From the NCBI GenBank assembly GCA_965203575.1, contig OZ241894.1, positions 2,170,001-2,234,000 of the forward strand: a DNA stretch of 64,000 nucleotides, in the 5' to 3' direction. The stretch is from Aldehydirespirator sp965203575 (GTDB lineage: Bacteria > Actinomycetota > Acidimicrobiia > Acidimicrobiales > Aldehydirespiratoraceae). Position 1 is the first letter of the stretch. Each line of letters starts with the position of its first letter. The translations under genes and the position numbers were made by a program. Positions 15,809 through 24,962 of the stretch are shown here, piece by piece. Below the pieces are notes generated by a model. The model did no database searches and had not been told where the DNA came from. It saw only the letters and a list, made by a program, of their open reading frames with translations.

Positions 15809-17424
15809 CCGCCGCCGGTGTCGCCCCGGAGGTCGGCGCCGGGTCAAGCCGCTCGGGAACCGTCGGCGACGCCGACGCGGTGGTGGTGGGCGGCGGCCAC
15901 AACGGCCTCATCTGCGCGGCCTACCTGGCCCGGGCCGGAGTGAAAACCCTGCTGGTGGAGGCCCGCGACCAAGTAGGGGGCTGCGCCTCGACGGTCGGCG
16001 ACCTCGACGCCCGCTTCAACATCTGCAGCTGCGACCACACCCTGGTGCGGGCCATGCCCTTCATGGACGACCTGGACCTGGCCACCCACGGGCTGCGATA
16101 CCTGGAAGCCGATCCCACCACCGTCTACATGGGCTACGACGGCAGCCCGCCGTGGCTGTTCTTCAACGACAGCGAGCGCACCATCGAGTCCATAGGGCGC
16201 CACCGGCCCGCAGCGGCCAAGGCCTACCGCCGCTATCTCGCCGACGCCCGACCGGTGGCCGAGCTCAGCCTGGAGATCGGCACCGGTCCGGCCTCCACGC
16301 CGAAGATGCTGGCCCGGGTGCTGGCCCGCCGGGGGAGGGGCGGGGCCAGGCTGCTGCGGTGGAGCCGGGCCAGCGCGCTGGACGTGCTGAGGTCGTACTT
16401 CGACGACGAGGCCCTGGTCATGCCCGCGATCAGCAACGGGCCCACCGTGTGGGGCGCGCCCCCCGACGCGCCCGGCACCGGCCTAGCCGGTGTGCTCTAC
16501 GCCATGCGCCACATGGTCAAGACAGGCCGGCCGGTGGGTGGCAGCGGCGCTCTGCCCGAAGCCCTGGCGGCCTCCTTCACCGCCGCGGGGGGCCGCTTGA
16601 GCTGCGGGACGGCCGTGGCCGGGCTGCTGATGGACGGCCAGGCCGTGCGGGGGGTGCGCCTGGCCGACGGCACCGAGGTCACCGCGGCTGCGGTGGTCAC
16701 GACCTGCGATCCGGCCTCGGTGGCGTCACGGTGGCTCCCGGAGCCCACCGACCGTGCGGCCCGCCGCTTCGTCGACCGGGCCCGCACCCAAGTTCCCGGG
16801 GAGGGATACCAGTCCAAGATCGATGCGGTCGTCACCGACGTCCCCCGCTACCCCGCCCTGGAGGACTCGGACCTGCTCGACCTCTTCGAGGGACGCGCCA
16901 CCAGCGAGCCGAACTACGTCATCTCACCCAGTGCGGCCGAGCTGGCCGAAGCCCACCGCCTGCGGAGCCTGGGACGGGTGGCGCCGCGTCCGACGATGAT
17001 GGCCAACGTGCCGTCGGCGCTGGACCCGTCGATGCGCAGCCGCGACGGCCATCATGTGCTGAGCCTCGAGGCATTGTTCACCCCGTACGACCTCGACGGA
17101 GGCTGGGAGGGATCGGCAGAGCCGACCCGCTGGCTGGAGGTGTGGTCCGGACTCCTCCAGCCGGGATACCTGCAGTCGATCGACCGCTACCGGACCATGA
17201 CCCCGGACCGCTACGAGCGCGAGCTGTTCCTGGGCCGCGGCTACACGCCGTCGTACGCGGGATCCCCGCTGTCGTCGCTGTTCGGACGGCGCCGGGAGCT
17301 GAGCCGTTACCGGGCGCCGGTACCCGGGCTGTTCCTGTCGGGCGCGGGCACGTTCCCGGGCTCGGGGATCTGGGGCGCTCCCGGCCGCAACACCGCCAAC
17401 GCCGTACTCCGCACCCTGCAATAG
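15805..17424 (+). CDS. Phytoene dehydrogenase-like FAD oxidoreductase
   Basis: 539 residues. FAD Rossmann motif ADAVVVGGGHNGLICAAYL near the N-terminus, followed by VEARDQVGG, and a C-terminal FAD-closing motif with GIWGAPGRNTANAVL. The layout is that of the carotene desaturase/NAD(P)-dependent oxidoreductase family (phytoene desaturase and relatives such as PYROXD2). GTG start overlaps the yqeC stop (GTGA at 15805-15808). A pigment-biosynthesis partner such as CrtB is not nearby, so the substrate is open. A CSCDH cluster near residue 75 is noteworthy but not a known metal motif. Confidence 0.82.
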   Translation: MTAAGVAPEVGAGSSRSGTVGDADAVVVGGGHNGLICAAYLARAGVKTLLVEARDQVGGCASTVGDLDARFNICSCDHTLVRAMPFMDDLDLATHGLRYLEADPTTVYMGYDGSPPWLFFNDSERTIESIGRHRPAAAKAYRRYLADARPVAELSLEIGTGPASTPKMLARVLARRGRGGARLLRWSRASALDVLRSYFDDEALVMPAISNGPTVWGAPPDAPGTGLAGVLYAMRHMVKTGRPVGGSGALPEALAASFTAAGGRLSCGTAVAGLLMDGQAVRGVRLADGTEVTAAAVVTTCDPASVASRWLPEPTDRAARRFVDRARTQVPGEGYQSKIDAVVTDVPRYPALEDSDLLDLFEGRATSEPNYVISPSAAELAEAHRLRSLGRVAPRPTMMANVPSALDPSMRSRDGHHVLSLEALFTPYDLDGGWEGSAEPTRWLEVWSGLLQPGYLQSIDRYRTMTPDRYERELFLGRGYTPSYAGSPLSSLFGRRRELSRYRAPVPGLFLSGAGTFPGSGIWGAPGRNTANAVLRTLQ

Positions 17425-17568
17425 TGCAATAGATGCACCGGACACCCGGCTGGTCCCGTGACCCGTAAGGCCGGGGGGTGGCACGGGGGCAAGCAATGGC
17501 GGCGCTTGCGCCGTCAGGGCGCGCCCGTGACAGGACCCGCCGGCCGGGGGAGCAAGGTGGGCCGGTGC

Positions 17569-18138
17569 CTACTCCCCCCAGCGGGGGATGTCGCCGGCCC
17601 CGACGCCCAGATGCTCGAGGGCCCGCACCACGGAGTGGTCCACTATGTCCTCGATCGACTCGGGCCGGGTGTAGAAGGCCGGAACCGGCGGGTACACCAC
17701 CGCGCCGATCTCCGCGGCCTGGACCATCAGGCGCAGATGGCCCAGATGCAGCGGCGTCTCGCGCACCATCAGCACCAGCGGCCGCCGCTCCTTGAGCGTC
17801 ACGTCAGCGGCCCGCGACACGAGGTCGGCGCCGAAGGAGTTGGCCACCGCCGAGAGCATCTTGATCGAGCACGGGGCGATGATCATCCCCGCGGTGGCGT
17901 AGGAGCCCGACGAGATCGGCGCGGCGATGTCGCGCGAGCCGTGCACCACGTCGGCCAGCGCCTCCACGTCGGCCGGCGCCAGGTCGGTCTCGTAGGCCAG
18001 GGTCTGGCGGCCGGGCCCGGTGATCACCAGGTGGGTCTCCACATCGTCGACGTCGCGCAGCAGTTCCAGGGCCCGGACGCCGTACACCACGCCGGTGGCC
18101 CCGCTGATGGCCACCACCACCCGCCGCGACCCGCTCAC
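17569..18138 (-). CDS. ubiX: Flavin prenyltransferase
   Basis: 189 residues. It makes prenylated FMN, the cofactor of UbiD decarboxylases. Family motifs are VVVAISGATGVVYGVRAL, APISSGSYATAGMIIAPCS, ANSFGADLVSRAADVTLKER and VLMVRETPLHLGHL. It follows the UbiD gene on the same strand, the usual pairing. GTG start at 18138 lies inside the first copy of a 50-bp tandem repeat that duplicates the ubiD tail. Confidence 0.93.
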   Translation of the reverse strand: MSGSRRVVVAISGATGVVYGVRALELLRDVDDVETHLVITGPGRQTLAYETDLAPADVEALADVVHGSRDIAAPISSGSYATAGMIIAPCSIKMLSAVANSFGADLVSRAADVTLKERRPLVLMVRETPLHLGHLRLMVQAAEIGAVVYPPVPAFYTRPESIEDIVDHSVVRALEHLGVGAGDIPRWGE

Positions 18139-18252
18139 TGCAGGTACTTCCCTAGGGCGGGGGCGACAGCTCCACTCTCTCCCGTCACTGTAGGTACTTC
18201 CCCGGAGCGCGGGCGGGGGCTCGACTCGCGACCGTCACTGTAGGTACTTCCC
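18135..18252 (-). repeat. Triplicated ubiD 3' end, 50-bp period
   Basis: TCACTGYAGGTACTTCCC starts at 18135, 18185 and 18235. On the minus strand each copy encodes GKYLQ-stop, but the 50-bp period shifts the frame, so only the copy at 18235 ends ubiD. The sequence between copies is partly similar, implying an old duplication. Confidence 0.85.
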
Positions 18253-19581
18253 CAGATCAACCGGTGCGTACGCCACCCGCTCGCCGTACTCGCGGCGCTC
18301 CCGCTTGTAGGTGGCGTCGATGCCCACCTTGGTGCTGATGCCCCGGTTGTCGGCGGTGGGGTCCATCTCGTGGCCCTGGGCATGGGCGGCGGTGAACACG
18401 TCGTCGAGCCAGTGGACCCGGTTGGTGAGGGCCCAGTGCAGCTCGGAGGGCTGGCTGACGTCGATGTCGCGGTCCACCACGATCACGTTGCGGATGTTGA
18501 TGTGGGCCGCCATGGCCGCCATGGCCAGGTTCTTGGGCGTGCCCGGGTTGTCGCGGTCGATCTGGATCACGGCCAGGAAGCCGTTGCCGTAGGGCGGGAT
18601 GTGCACGTCGGCTTGAGGGTCGATGTGGCGCACGAAGCGGCGCAGCAGCGGCTCGCGGGGCAGCACGTTGCCGATGAACACATGCTCGTACCACCCCGGG
18701 ATGATCGTCTGGTAGATGGGGCTGTGGCGCCAGGAGATGGCGGTCACCTCAACCGTGGGGCTGGGCCACATCTCGCCGTGATAGCCGTGGAACTCGGCCA
18801 GCGGCCCCTCGTCGGCCCGCTGGTTGGGCCGGATCCGGCCCTCGATCACCACTTCGGCGTGCGCCGGCACGTCAACGTCGATGGTGCGGCCCCGGCACAC
18901 CTCCACCGGCCGGCCCCGCAGGGCACCCGCGATGAGCAGTTCGTCGACCGGCGTGCGCACCCCGGCCGCGATCATCACCGCCGGGTCGAGACCGATGGCC
19001 AGGGCCACGTCGAAGGGCGCGTCGGGGTCGGGCCGGCTGCGCATGAACGTGCCCACGTCGCGCCATTCGTTGACGTTGAAGCCCAGGACGTTGCGGTCCA
19101 GCATCAGCATCCGGTTGTACGACAGGTTCCCCCGCCCGCTGATCGGGTCCTTGGTGACGCTCACTGCCCCGGTGATGAAGGCGCCGCCGTCGCCCCGCGA
19201 GTGCGTGGGGATGGGTATGGCGGCCAGGTCCACGTCGTCGCCGGTCATGCCGTCGTCGTGCCAGGCCGCGCTGTCCACGAGGGTTGTCGCCACCCCGTTG
19301 GCGGGCTCGAGGGCGTGGCCCATGCGGTCCACCACCTCGTCGGGCTCGCAGCCCAGGGCCAGCGCCGCGGTGCGCCGGCTGCTGACCGCGCCCGAGAAGA
19401 TCGGCCACGGCGAGTCCTTGGGAGCCTCGAACAGCGCCGGCCCCGCGTCGGAGCGCTCCAGCGCGGCGGCCACGTCGGCCAGCTCGTGCTCGAGGCTCAC
19501 CGGACGCGCGATGCGGTTGAGCATCCCCGCGGCCTCGGCTACCGCCATGTAGCTGCGAAGATCGAAGACGGCTCCGGTCAC
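18235..19581 (-). CDS. ubiD: UbiD-family decarboxylase
   Basis: 448 residues of the prenyl-FMN dependent (de)carboxylase family. Characteristic runs are GRGNLSYNRMLMLDRNVLGF, ADEGPLAEFHGYHGEMW, PIYQTIIPGWYEHVFIGN and DRDIDVSQPSELHWALTNRV. Substrate may be ubiquinone/menaquinone precursors or other aromatic or alpha,beta-unsaturated acids. GTG 19581 is preceded at 6 bases by TAGGGT (19593-19588, minus), a leaderless-type promoter. Its C-terminal codons are duplicated twice downstream. With ubiX it forms a two-gene operon. Confidence 0.92.
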   Translation of the reverse strand: MTGAVFDLRSYMAVAEAAGMLNRIARPVSLEHELADVAAALERSDAGPALFEAPKDSPWPIFSGAVSSRRTAALALGCEPDEVVDRMGHALEPANGVATTLVDSAAWHDDGMTGDDVDLAAIPIPTHSRGDGGAFITGAVSVTKDPISGRGNLSYNRMLMLDRNVLGFNVNEWRDVGTFMRSRPDPDAPFDVALAIGLDPAVMIAAGVRTPVDELLIAGALRGRPVEVCRGRTIDVDVPAHAEVVIEGRIRPNQRADEGPLAEFHGYHGEMWPSPTVEVTAISWRHSPIYQTIIPGWYEHVFIGNVLPREPLLRRFVRHIDPQADVHIPPYGNGFLAVIQIDRDNPGTPKNLAMAAMAAHINIRNVIVVDRDIDVSQPSELHWALTNRVHWLDDVFTAAHAQGHEMDPTADNRGISTKVGIDATYKRERREYGERVAYAPVDLGKYLQ

Positions 19582-19612
19582 CCCTTCACCCTACGCTGCA
19601 CCGGCCTCTTGT

Positions 19613-19713
19613 TTCCCGCTCTTGTTCGCTTCGCTCACGGGCCGCTCGGGCCACGGCCTCGCTCAGCTGCTTGAGGAGCCCTCGTCCAAGTGCGGCTTCC
19701 GCTCGGCCTCTAG
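19613..19713 (-). repeat. 101-bp dispersed repeat, copy 2
   Basis: Minus-strand copy running from CTAGAGGCCGAGCGGAAG (19713 leftward) to CGAACAAGAGCGGGAA (19613). Its outer end overlaps the TAGCCT box proposed as -10 for the next gene and lies upstream of ubiD on the other strand. Confidence 0.8.
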
Positions 19714-19716
19714 CCT
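19711..19716 (+). promoter_or_regulatory. Candidate -10 element, leaderless type
   Basis: TAGCCT, seven bases, then ATG 19724. The first three bases (TAG) are the end of the dispersed repeat, so the repeat may have donated part of this promoter. Confidence 0.4.
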
Positions 19717-19723
19717 GAAGTCG

Positions 19724-20014
19724 ATGGTGATCGAGTTCCTCACCTTCGAGGTGGACCCGTCCGAGCGCGAGCAGTGGTTGGCCGTCGAGGAACGCCACTG
19801 GAGCCGCTACCTCGAGTCCCGACCCGGGTTCGCCGGCAAGGAGATGTGGGTGGCCGACGACGATCCCGGCCGGGTCCACGCAGTGATCCGGTGGGAGTCG
19901 ATGGAGGCTTGGGACGCCGTGCCGGGCGCCGACGTCGAGGCCGTCGACGAGGCCATGGGCCAGTGGTGCCGAGAGGCGACCATGCGGGCCTTCCACGTCG
20001 TCCGCGACTGCTAA
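19724..20014 (+). CDS. TIGR03792-like ABM-fold small protein
   Basis: 96 residues with the dimeric alpha/beta-barrel (antibiotic biosynthesis monooxygenase-like) pattern of the TIGR03792 family: MVIEFLTFEVDPSEREQWL, then RYLESRPGFAGKEMWVADD and VIRWESMEAWDAV. Function is uncharacterised; family members are small soluble proteins. Start at ATG 19724, with GTG 19727 as an alternative. Converges on the glycosyltransferase gene with a 27-base gap. Confidence 0.75.
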   Translation: MVIEFLTFEVDPSEREQWLAVEERHWSRYLESRPGFAGKEMWVADDDPGRVHAVIRWESMEAWDAVPGADVEAVDEAMGQWCREATMRAFHVVRDC

Positions 20015-20041
20015 CTGCTAAGAGGCCGACGCTCTAGAGGC

Positions 20042-21250
20042 TCACCGGGCGAGCACTGCCTCCGGGTCGAGCGACTCGAGGAGCATCGGAGCCACTTCGG
20101 GCGCGTGCTCCAGCACTTGCCGCCACGACGGGTTCAGCTCGTCCTCGCCGGGATGGGCCCGGCACACCTCGACGGCATCGGCCAGGCTGCGGGCGAACAC
20201 CTCGACGGTGGCCTCCTCGGCGGCGCGGTCCACGACATAGCCGTTGATCTCGGCATCGTTGGCGTAGTGGCGGATCAGGTCCCGGGCCTCGACCAGATAG
20301 GCGTCGCAGAGCCCGGAGGCTCCGTCCAGGGACTCGAGCCCCAGACGGCGGATGATAGTGGCCGACACGTCGATGCTCATCCGGCGCAGACCGGCGGTGG
20401 CGTCGTGCTCGGAGAGGTCCTGGTGCTTGTGGTCGTAGGCGTTCGCCACCGACACCTGGCAGATGGCCGAGGGCTCGCACTGGGCGTACACGTCGGAGAG
20501 GATGCCGATGTCCATGCCCCAGTGCCCGGGGATGCGAAGGCTCGCTGCCAGCCACGACTCCATGGCCGTCTCCCCCGCCAGCGGGTAGCGGAACCCCTCC
20601 AGGAAGCGCAGGTAGCTGTGCTCGCCCGCCTCGGCCCGCAGGGCTCGCACCAGCGGGGCCACCAGCAGCCGGGTGACCCGACCGGAGAAGCGGCCCTCGG
20701 TGACCCGGTGGTAGTAGCCCTTGGCGAAGCAGTAGCCGAAGCCGGGATGGGCCACCGGATACACCAGCCGGGCCAGCAGCTCGCGGTTGTAGCCCACGAT
20801 GTCGGCATCGTGCATGGCGATCACGGGCTCGGTCCCTCGGGCCAGCACCGCTCCCAGGCAGTACCAGACGTTGCGTCCCTTGCCGCGGCTGCGCGGCGCG
20901 AGCCCTTGAGCGGCCAGACCGTCCTCGATGCGAAGGACGGCCTCGCTGTCGTTCCATACGACGTCGCCCTGCTGGGGAAGGGCATCGACTAGGCGGAGGG
21001 CGTTGCGGAAGTCGGTCTCGTCGGCCTGGTCGAGACCCACCACGATCCGGGTCAGCCAGTCGGCCGACGCCAGCTCGCCAAGCATCGCGTCGAACGCGTC
21101 CGAGCCGATCTCTGAGGCGAGGCAGGGGATGATCAACGTCACCGGCCGCTTCGCGGCCCACGTTCGCAGGTTCCATTCGAGGTCCGACACGCTGCGGTGA
21201 AGGAGGTCGTGCAGAGTGGGCACCCCTCCGGTCTGGCTGAAGTCGGCCAC
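20042..21250 (-). CDS. GT-A glycosyltransferase, GpgS-like
   Basis: About 402 residues. A GT-A nucleotide-sugar fold is indicated by RPVTLIIPCLASEIGSDAF at the start, the metal-binding DAD motif in VIAMHDADIVGYNRELLARL and the segment HPGFGYCFAKGYYHR followed by GRVTRLLVAPLVRAL. These match the glucosyl-3-phosphoglycerate synthase group (GT81/GT2) that makes the compatible solute glucosylglycerate. The start may be GTG 21250 or GTG 21286; the former is preceded by GACACT at 7 bases, a near match to the local leaderless box. Acceptor identity is inferred, not shown. Confidence 0.72.
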   Translation of the reverse strand: MADFSQTGGVPTLHDLLHRSVSDLEWNLRTWAAKRPVTLIIPCLASEIGSDAFDAMLGELASADWLTRIVVGLDQADETDFRNALRLVDALPQQGDVVWNDSEAVLRIEDGLAAQGLAPRSRGKGRNVWYCLGAVLARGTEPVIAMHDADIVGYNRELLARLVYPVAHPGFGYCFAKGYYHRVTEGRFSGRVTRLLVAPLVRALRAEAGEHSYLRFLEGFRYPLAGETAMESWLAASLRIPGHWGMDIGILSDVYAQCEPSAICQVSVANAYDHKHQDLSEHDATAGLRRMSIDVSATIIRRLGLESLDGASGLCDAYLVEARDLIRHYANDAEINGYVVDRAAEEATVEVFARSLADAVEVCRAHPGEDELNPSWRQVLEHAPEVAPMLLESLDPEAVLAR

Positions 21251-21320
21251 GCCGAGCAGTGTCGCACGCGGGAGGCACCGTCCCACCCGCCGGGTTTCGA
21301 TCTCAGAAACCGGAGTGGCC

Positions 21321-21326
21321 TACAGT
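21321..21326 (+). promoter_or_regulatory. Candidate -10 element, leaderless type
   Basis: TACAGT, seven bases (TGGCTGC), then GTG 21334. No Shine-Dalgarno sequence is present, consistent with leaderless initiation. Confidence 0.45.
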
Positions 21327-21333
21327 TGGCTGC

Positions 21334-22485
21334 GTGCGCACGGGGGTGTTCCTGTTCGGCGGGGTGGAGTTTGCCGACGCGGGCGCCGGCCCGCCCGCTC
21401 CCACCGACCGCCGCTATGACCACAAGGAGGTCTGGCGGGCGACGGAGCGCATCATCGACATGGGGGTGGTGTGTGACCGGTTGGGGTTCGACTCGTTCTG
21501 GTTGACCGAGCACCATTTCCAGCACGAAGGCTATGAGGTGGTCCCCAACGGGATCCTGGTGGGAACCATCCTCGCCGAGCGCACCGAGAGCATCCGTATC
21601 GGGATGGCGTTCAACATCGTGCCGCAGTGGCATCCGCTGCGGCTGGCCGAGGATTTCGCGACGATGCACAACGTCTCGGGCGGCCGCGGCATTCTGGGCG
21701 TCGGCCGGGGCACGGTGCCGCGTGAGGCTGAGACGTTGGGCACCCAGATCGGCAGTTTCGACAATCCCGACAAGGTCGCGGCCGACGAGTTCAACCGCAA
21801 GCAGTTCGACGAGGCCATGCAGGTGATCCGCCTGGCCCTCGACAATGAGACCTTCAGCTTTCACGGCGAGGTGTACGACTTCCCGCCGGCCGGGATCCCG
21901 GACCGGGGCGGGTTCGTGACCGAGCTGTCGCTGGTGCCCCGCCCGCTGTACCCCTACGAGATCTGGCAGGCGATCACCTCGCCCCCGACGCTGGAGCAGG
22001 TGCCGCGGTGGGGCTGGGGCGGCGTGTTCTGGAACAACCACCACTCCTTCGTGAAGATGCGCTGGGAGAAGTTCGCCGAGATCTACGCAGCCGAGCACGG
22101 CCGCGAGCTGGGCCGGGGCGAGCACCGCCTGCTAGTGCTCAACGTGCGGGTTGACGACAGCCATGAGGCAGCGGTGGCGTCGCTGCGCGACGGTCACGAC
22201 GAGTTCTGGAAGTTCCTCGGCCCCTACGGCTGGAGCAAGGGCTACATGGGTCCCGACGGCAAGCCGGCCGAGCCGGGGCTGATCCCCACCCTGGAGGAGT
22301 CCATCGACCAGAAGACCACCTTCGTGGGCACCGGCGAGCAGGTGGCTGAGGCCATCGCCGCCTACGACGAGCAGATAGGTCTTGAGAACCTGTTGCTGTT
22401 CCCGGCCATGCCCGGCGACCCCTACGGGCAGGTGGAGGAGCAGCTCCACCGCATCGCCGAAGAGGTGATGCCCCTTCTGCCCTAG
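21334..22485 (+). CDS. LLM-class flavin-dependent oxidoreductase
   Basis: 383 residues of the bacterial luciferase-like family. Early strand VFLFGGVEFADAG, then LGFDSFWLTEHHF, SIRIGMAFNIVPQWHPLRLA, the glycine-rich GGRGILGVGRGTVPRE and a C-terminal VGTGEQVAEAIAAYDEQIG. Such enzymes use FMN or F420; the family is expanded in actinomycetes. Chosen GTG 21334 fits the TACAGT box. Converges on the flavodoxin-fold reductase gene, which could supply reduced flavin, but they are not co-transcribed. Confidence 0.88.
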   Translation: MRTGVFLFGGVEFADAGAGPPAPTDRRYDHKEVWRATERIIDMGVVCDRLGFDSFWLTEHHFQHEGYEVVPNGILVGTILAERTESIRIGMAFNIVPQWHPLRLAEDFATMHNVSGGRGILGVGRGTVPREAETLGTQIGSFDNPDKVAADEFNRKQFDEAMQVIRLALDNETFSFHGEVYDFPPAGIPDRGGFVTELSLVPRPLYPYEIWQAITSPPTLEQVPRWGWGGVFWNNHHSFVKMRWEKFAEIYAAEHGRELGRGEHRLLVLNVRVDDSHEAAVASLRDGHDEFWKFLGPYGWSKGYMGPDGKPAEPGLIPTLEESIDQKTTFVGTGEQVAEAIAAYDEQIGLENLLLFPAMPGDPYGQVEEQLHRIAEEVMPLLP

Positions 22486-22516
22486 TCGGGCACTTCCGGC
22501 CGGCGGGTCCAGCGCG

Positions 22517-23077
22517 CTACCAGCGGCGGAGGGCTTTGCGGATCTTGGCGACGCCCTCGTCGTCCGCGGGTGTCGGCACCGCCACGAAGGTGGTCCGGCA
22601 GCGCTTGTGGGCGCTGAGCCGGAGCGTCCTGGCCGTCGTGCGCTTGCCCGCGTCGCGGGCCCGCCGCCGGGCCAGCCGACCGTGCGGGCTCGTGGTGAGT
22701 GCGCCGATCCGGCGGATGTTCTGCATCCCCGGCCTGACCCGGTGCTGGTCGTCGAACACGAACGCCACGCCCGGCACCATCACCCGCTCCAGCCAGCCCT
22801 TCAGGCTCGCGGGCACAGTGAAGACCACGGAGGGGTAGCAGAACAGCAGCGCATCCGCGGCCTGCAGCCTCTCGGCCGAGTCGCGAACATCGTCGGAGAT
22901 CACCGGCTCGTCGCCGTGGTAGGCGACCCGCTCGGCCGCGGACATCACCGCGTTGAAGCCGTGAACCGGAAGCAGGTCCACTTCGTGATGCCCGGCATGC
23001 AGCTCCTCGATCGCCTCGACCACCACGCGCCGGTCGTGGTCGGATGGGTCGTAGCCGTCGAGTAGGAGGATTCTCAT
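22517..23077 (-). CDS. NAD(P)H-dependent oxidoreductase, flavodoxin-like fold
   Basis: 186 residues. Starts MRILLLDGYDPSDHDRRVVV and contains the NQO-type region ALLFCYPSVVFTVPASLKGW and the following loop LERVMVPGVAFVFDD. These place it in the flavodoxin_2/NQO1 group (quinone or azo reductase-like, FMN or FAD bound). The C-terminal 50 residues are unusually Arg-rich (GRLARRRARDAGKR). ATG at 23077 or 23080. Divergent from the ABC ATPase gene. Confidence 0.78.
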   Translation of the reverse strand: MRILLLDGYDPSDHDRRVVVEAIEELHAGHHEVDLLPVHGFNAVMSAAERVAYHGDEPVISDDVRDSAERLQAADALLFCYPSVVFTVPASLKGWLERVMVPGVAFVFDDQHRVRPGMQNIRRIGALTTSPHGRLARRRARDAGKRTTARTLRLSAHKRCRTTFVAVPTPADDEGVAKIRKALRRW

Positions 23078-23175
23078 CATTCACCGGTCTGGTCAATGGC
23101 CGTTGGCGGTACTGTATGGTCGCCGCTGAGATCGGCAACCGTCCACATTTCGCTGCCAAGGGGGAGACGGATCTG

Positions 23176-23925
23176 GTGACGACTGCCAGCATGAATGGTG
23201 CGCTGTCATTCGACGGGATCGGCATGATCTTCCCTGACGGCACCGAAGCGTTGCGCGAGATCACGCTCTCGATCAAGAAGGGCGAGTTCGTGACCATCGT
23301 CGGGCCGTCCGGCTGCGGCAAGTCGACGCTGCTGCGGATCGCTTCTGGCCTTCTGGAACCGACCGCGGGAAGCGTCGCGGTCGACCGGGACAGTCTCGGC
23401 TACGTGTTCCAGGACGCCACGCTGCTTCCGTGGCGGACGGTGCGCCAGAACGTGGAACTGTTCGCGGAGCTTCACGGCTTCGGCTCCGACGAGCGCCGGA
23501 ACCTGTCGACGGCCGCGATCGAGCTGGTCGGGCTGACCGGCTTCGAGGACCACTACCCGAAGTCGCTGTCGGGCGGCATGAGGATGCGGACCTCGCTGGC
23601 CCGCACCCTCACATTGAAGCCGCCGGTGTTCCTCTTCGACGAGCCCTTCGGCGCGGTGGACGAGATCACCCGCGAGCACCTCAACGAGGAGACTCAGCGG
23701 CTGTTCCAGTCGGAGGGGTTCGCTGGACTGTTCATCACCCACTCGATCGGCGAGGCGGTGTTCATGAGCACCAAGGTGTATGTCATGTCGGCTCGACCGG
23801 GACGGATCGTGGCCGGCTTCGACGTGCCGTTCGATTACCCGCGCAAGCCCGAACTGCGGTTCGACCCCGAGTTCGCCCTTCTGAGCGGCGAGGTCTCCCT
23901 AGCCCTGCGAGGTTCCTCATCATGA
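23176..23925 (+). CDS. ABC transporter ATPase, NitT/TauT type
   Basis: 249 residues. Walker A GPSGCGKSTLLRIASGLLEP, Q-loop VFQDATLLPWRTV, signature LSGGMRMRTSLARTL, Walker B PPVFLFDEPFGAVDE and H-loop LFITHSIGEAVFMS. The LLPWRTV wording and gene order fit nitrate/sulfonate/taurine/thiamine-precursor importers. GTG 23176 follows AAGGGGGAG. It overlaps the permease gene by four bases (ATGA) and is followed by two binding-protein genes, giving a complete importer. Confidence 0.92.
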   Translation: MTTASMNGALSFDGIGMIFPDGTEALREITLSIKKGEFVTIVGPSGCGKSTLLRIASGLLEPTAGSVAVDRDSLGYVFQDATLLPWRTVRQNVELFAELHGFGSDERRNLSTAAIELVGLTGFEDHYPKSLSGGMRMRTSLARTLTLKPPVFLFDEPFGAVDEITREHLNEETQRLFQSEGFAGLFITHSIGEAVFMSTKVYVMSARPGRIVAGFDVPFDYPRKPELRFDPEFALLSGEVSLALRGSSS

Positions 23926-24851
23926 CCACGATCCCCGACCTGACCCGCCCGGCAGGCGAGGAGCTGGACGGAGACTCCGGCTCCGGTGCGACCGGGTCGG
24001 ACCTCCCCCCGCAGGAGGACGCCCTGGTCCACGCGCCGGGGCCGCTGCCGGGTGAGTCCCGGCCCAAGACGTTGGCCCGGGCGGCCCTTCCGCCTGTGGT
24101 GTTGGGCGGAGCCCTGATCGGGCTCTGGTACGTGATCTCGTATGTGATACTGGAGCCCGGTCGCCGGTTCCTGCTGCAGCCGCCCCATCAGGTGCTGGAC
24201 ACCGGCTTTCTGGACTGGGACAACTACTCGAGGATCCTGAAGGCGCTCTGGAACAGCACCCAGGTGGCCCTGATCGGCTTGGGCATCGCCATCACCATCG
24301 GGCTCTTCCTGGCCACCATGATGAGCCAGGCCAAGATGGTGGAGCGAGCCGTCTTCCCGTTCGCGGTGACCCTGCAGGCCATCCCCATCCTGGCCATCGT
24401 GCCGATGATCGGCTTCTGGTTCGGTTACGGCACGACGGCGCGGGTGATCGTGTGCATCATCATCTCGCTGTTCCCGATCATCATGAACACTCTCTTCGGG
24501 CTGCAGTCGGCCGAGCGGGGAATGCACGACCTGTTCACCCTTCACCACGCCAACCGCCTGACCCGGCTACGGAAGTTGATGTTCCCGGCCGCCCTGCCGG
24601 CCGTGTTCGCCGGCCTGCGCATCTCGGCCGGGCTGTCGGTTATCGGCGCCATCGTCGGCGACTTCTTCTTCGGCCAGGGTGAGGCCGGCATCGGCCAGCT
24701 CCTGCGCCGCTACGCCAGCCAGCTGGACGGAGAGGAGCTGCTGACCTCCGTCATCATGTCTTCGGCCCTGGGCGTCGTGGTGTTCTGGACCTTCGGCTGG
24801 ATCCAGAAGCTGGTGATCGGCAAGTGGCACGAGACTGAGGTTCTCGGCTGA
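23922..24851 (+). CDS. ABC transporter permease, NitT/TauT type
   Basis: 309 residues. A soluble acidic N-terminus of about 55 residues is followed by about six transmembrane helices (LGGALIGLWYVISYVIL, VALIGLGIAITIGLFLATMM, ILAIVPMIGFWFGYGT, VIVCIIISLFPIIM) and the cytoplasmic coupling region FPAALPAVFAGLRISAGLSV. This is the BPD_transp_1 family of SsuC/TauC/ThiX permeases. Coupled to the ATPase by overlap; 111 bases separate it from the first binding-protein gene, where TAGCGT (24899-24904) could be an internal promoter. Confidence 0.92.
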   Translation: MTTIPDLTRPAGEELDGDSGSGATGSDLPPQEDALVHAPGPLPGESRPKTLARAALPPVVLGGALIGLWYVISYVILEPGRRFLLQPPHQVLDTGFLDWDNYSRILKALWNSTQVALIGLGIAITIGLFLATMMSQAKMVERAVFPFAVTLQAIPILAIVPMIGFWFGYGTTARVIVCIIISLFPIIMNTLFGLQSAERGMHDLFTLHHANRLTRLRKLMFPAALPAVFAGLRISAGLSVIGAIVGDFFFGQGEAGIGQLLRRYASQLDGEELLTSVIMSSALGVVVFWTFGWIQKLVIGKWHETEVLG

Positions 24852-24962
24852 CCGCTCCGACCGCGGTGCCCGCTTTGGGCTCCTGTATACGACTCCTGTA
24901 GCGTCGCCCGTCGGCGCCGGATCCGGCCCGATCGGTTCATGACCTGCAGGAGGAGACCCAAG

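Noticed and set aside
18135..18252. CRISPR-like array
   Set aside because: Only three repeats with partly similar spacers, and the repeat is the coding tail of ubiD; no cas genes nearby.
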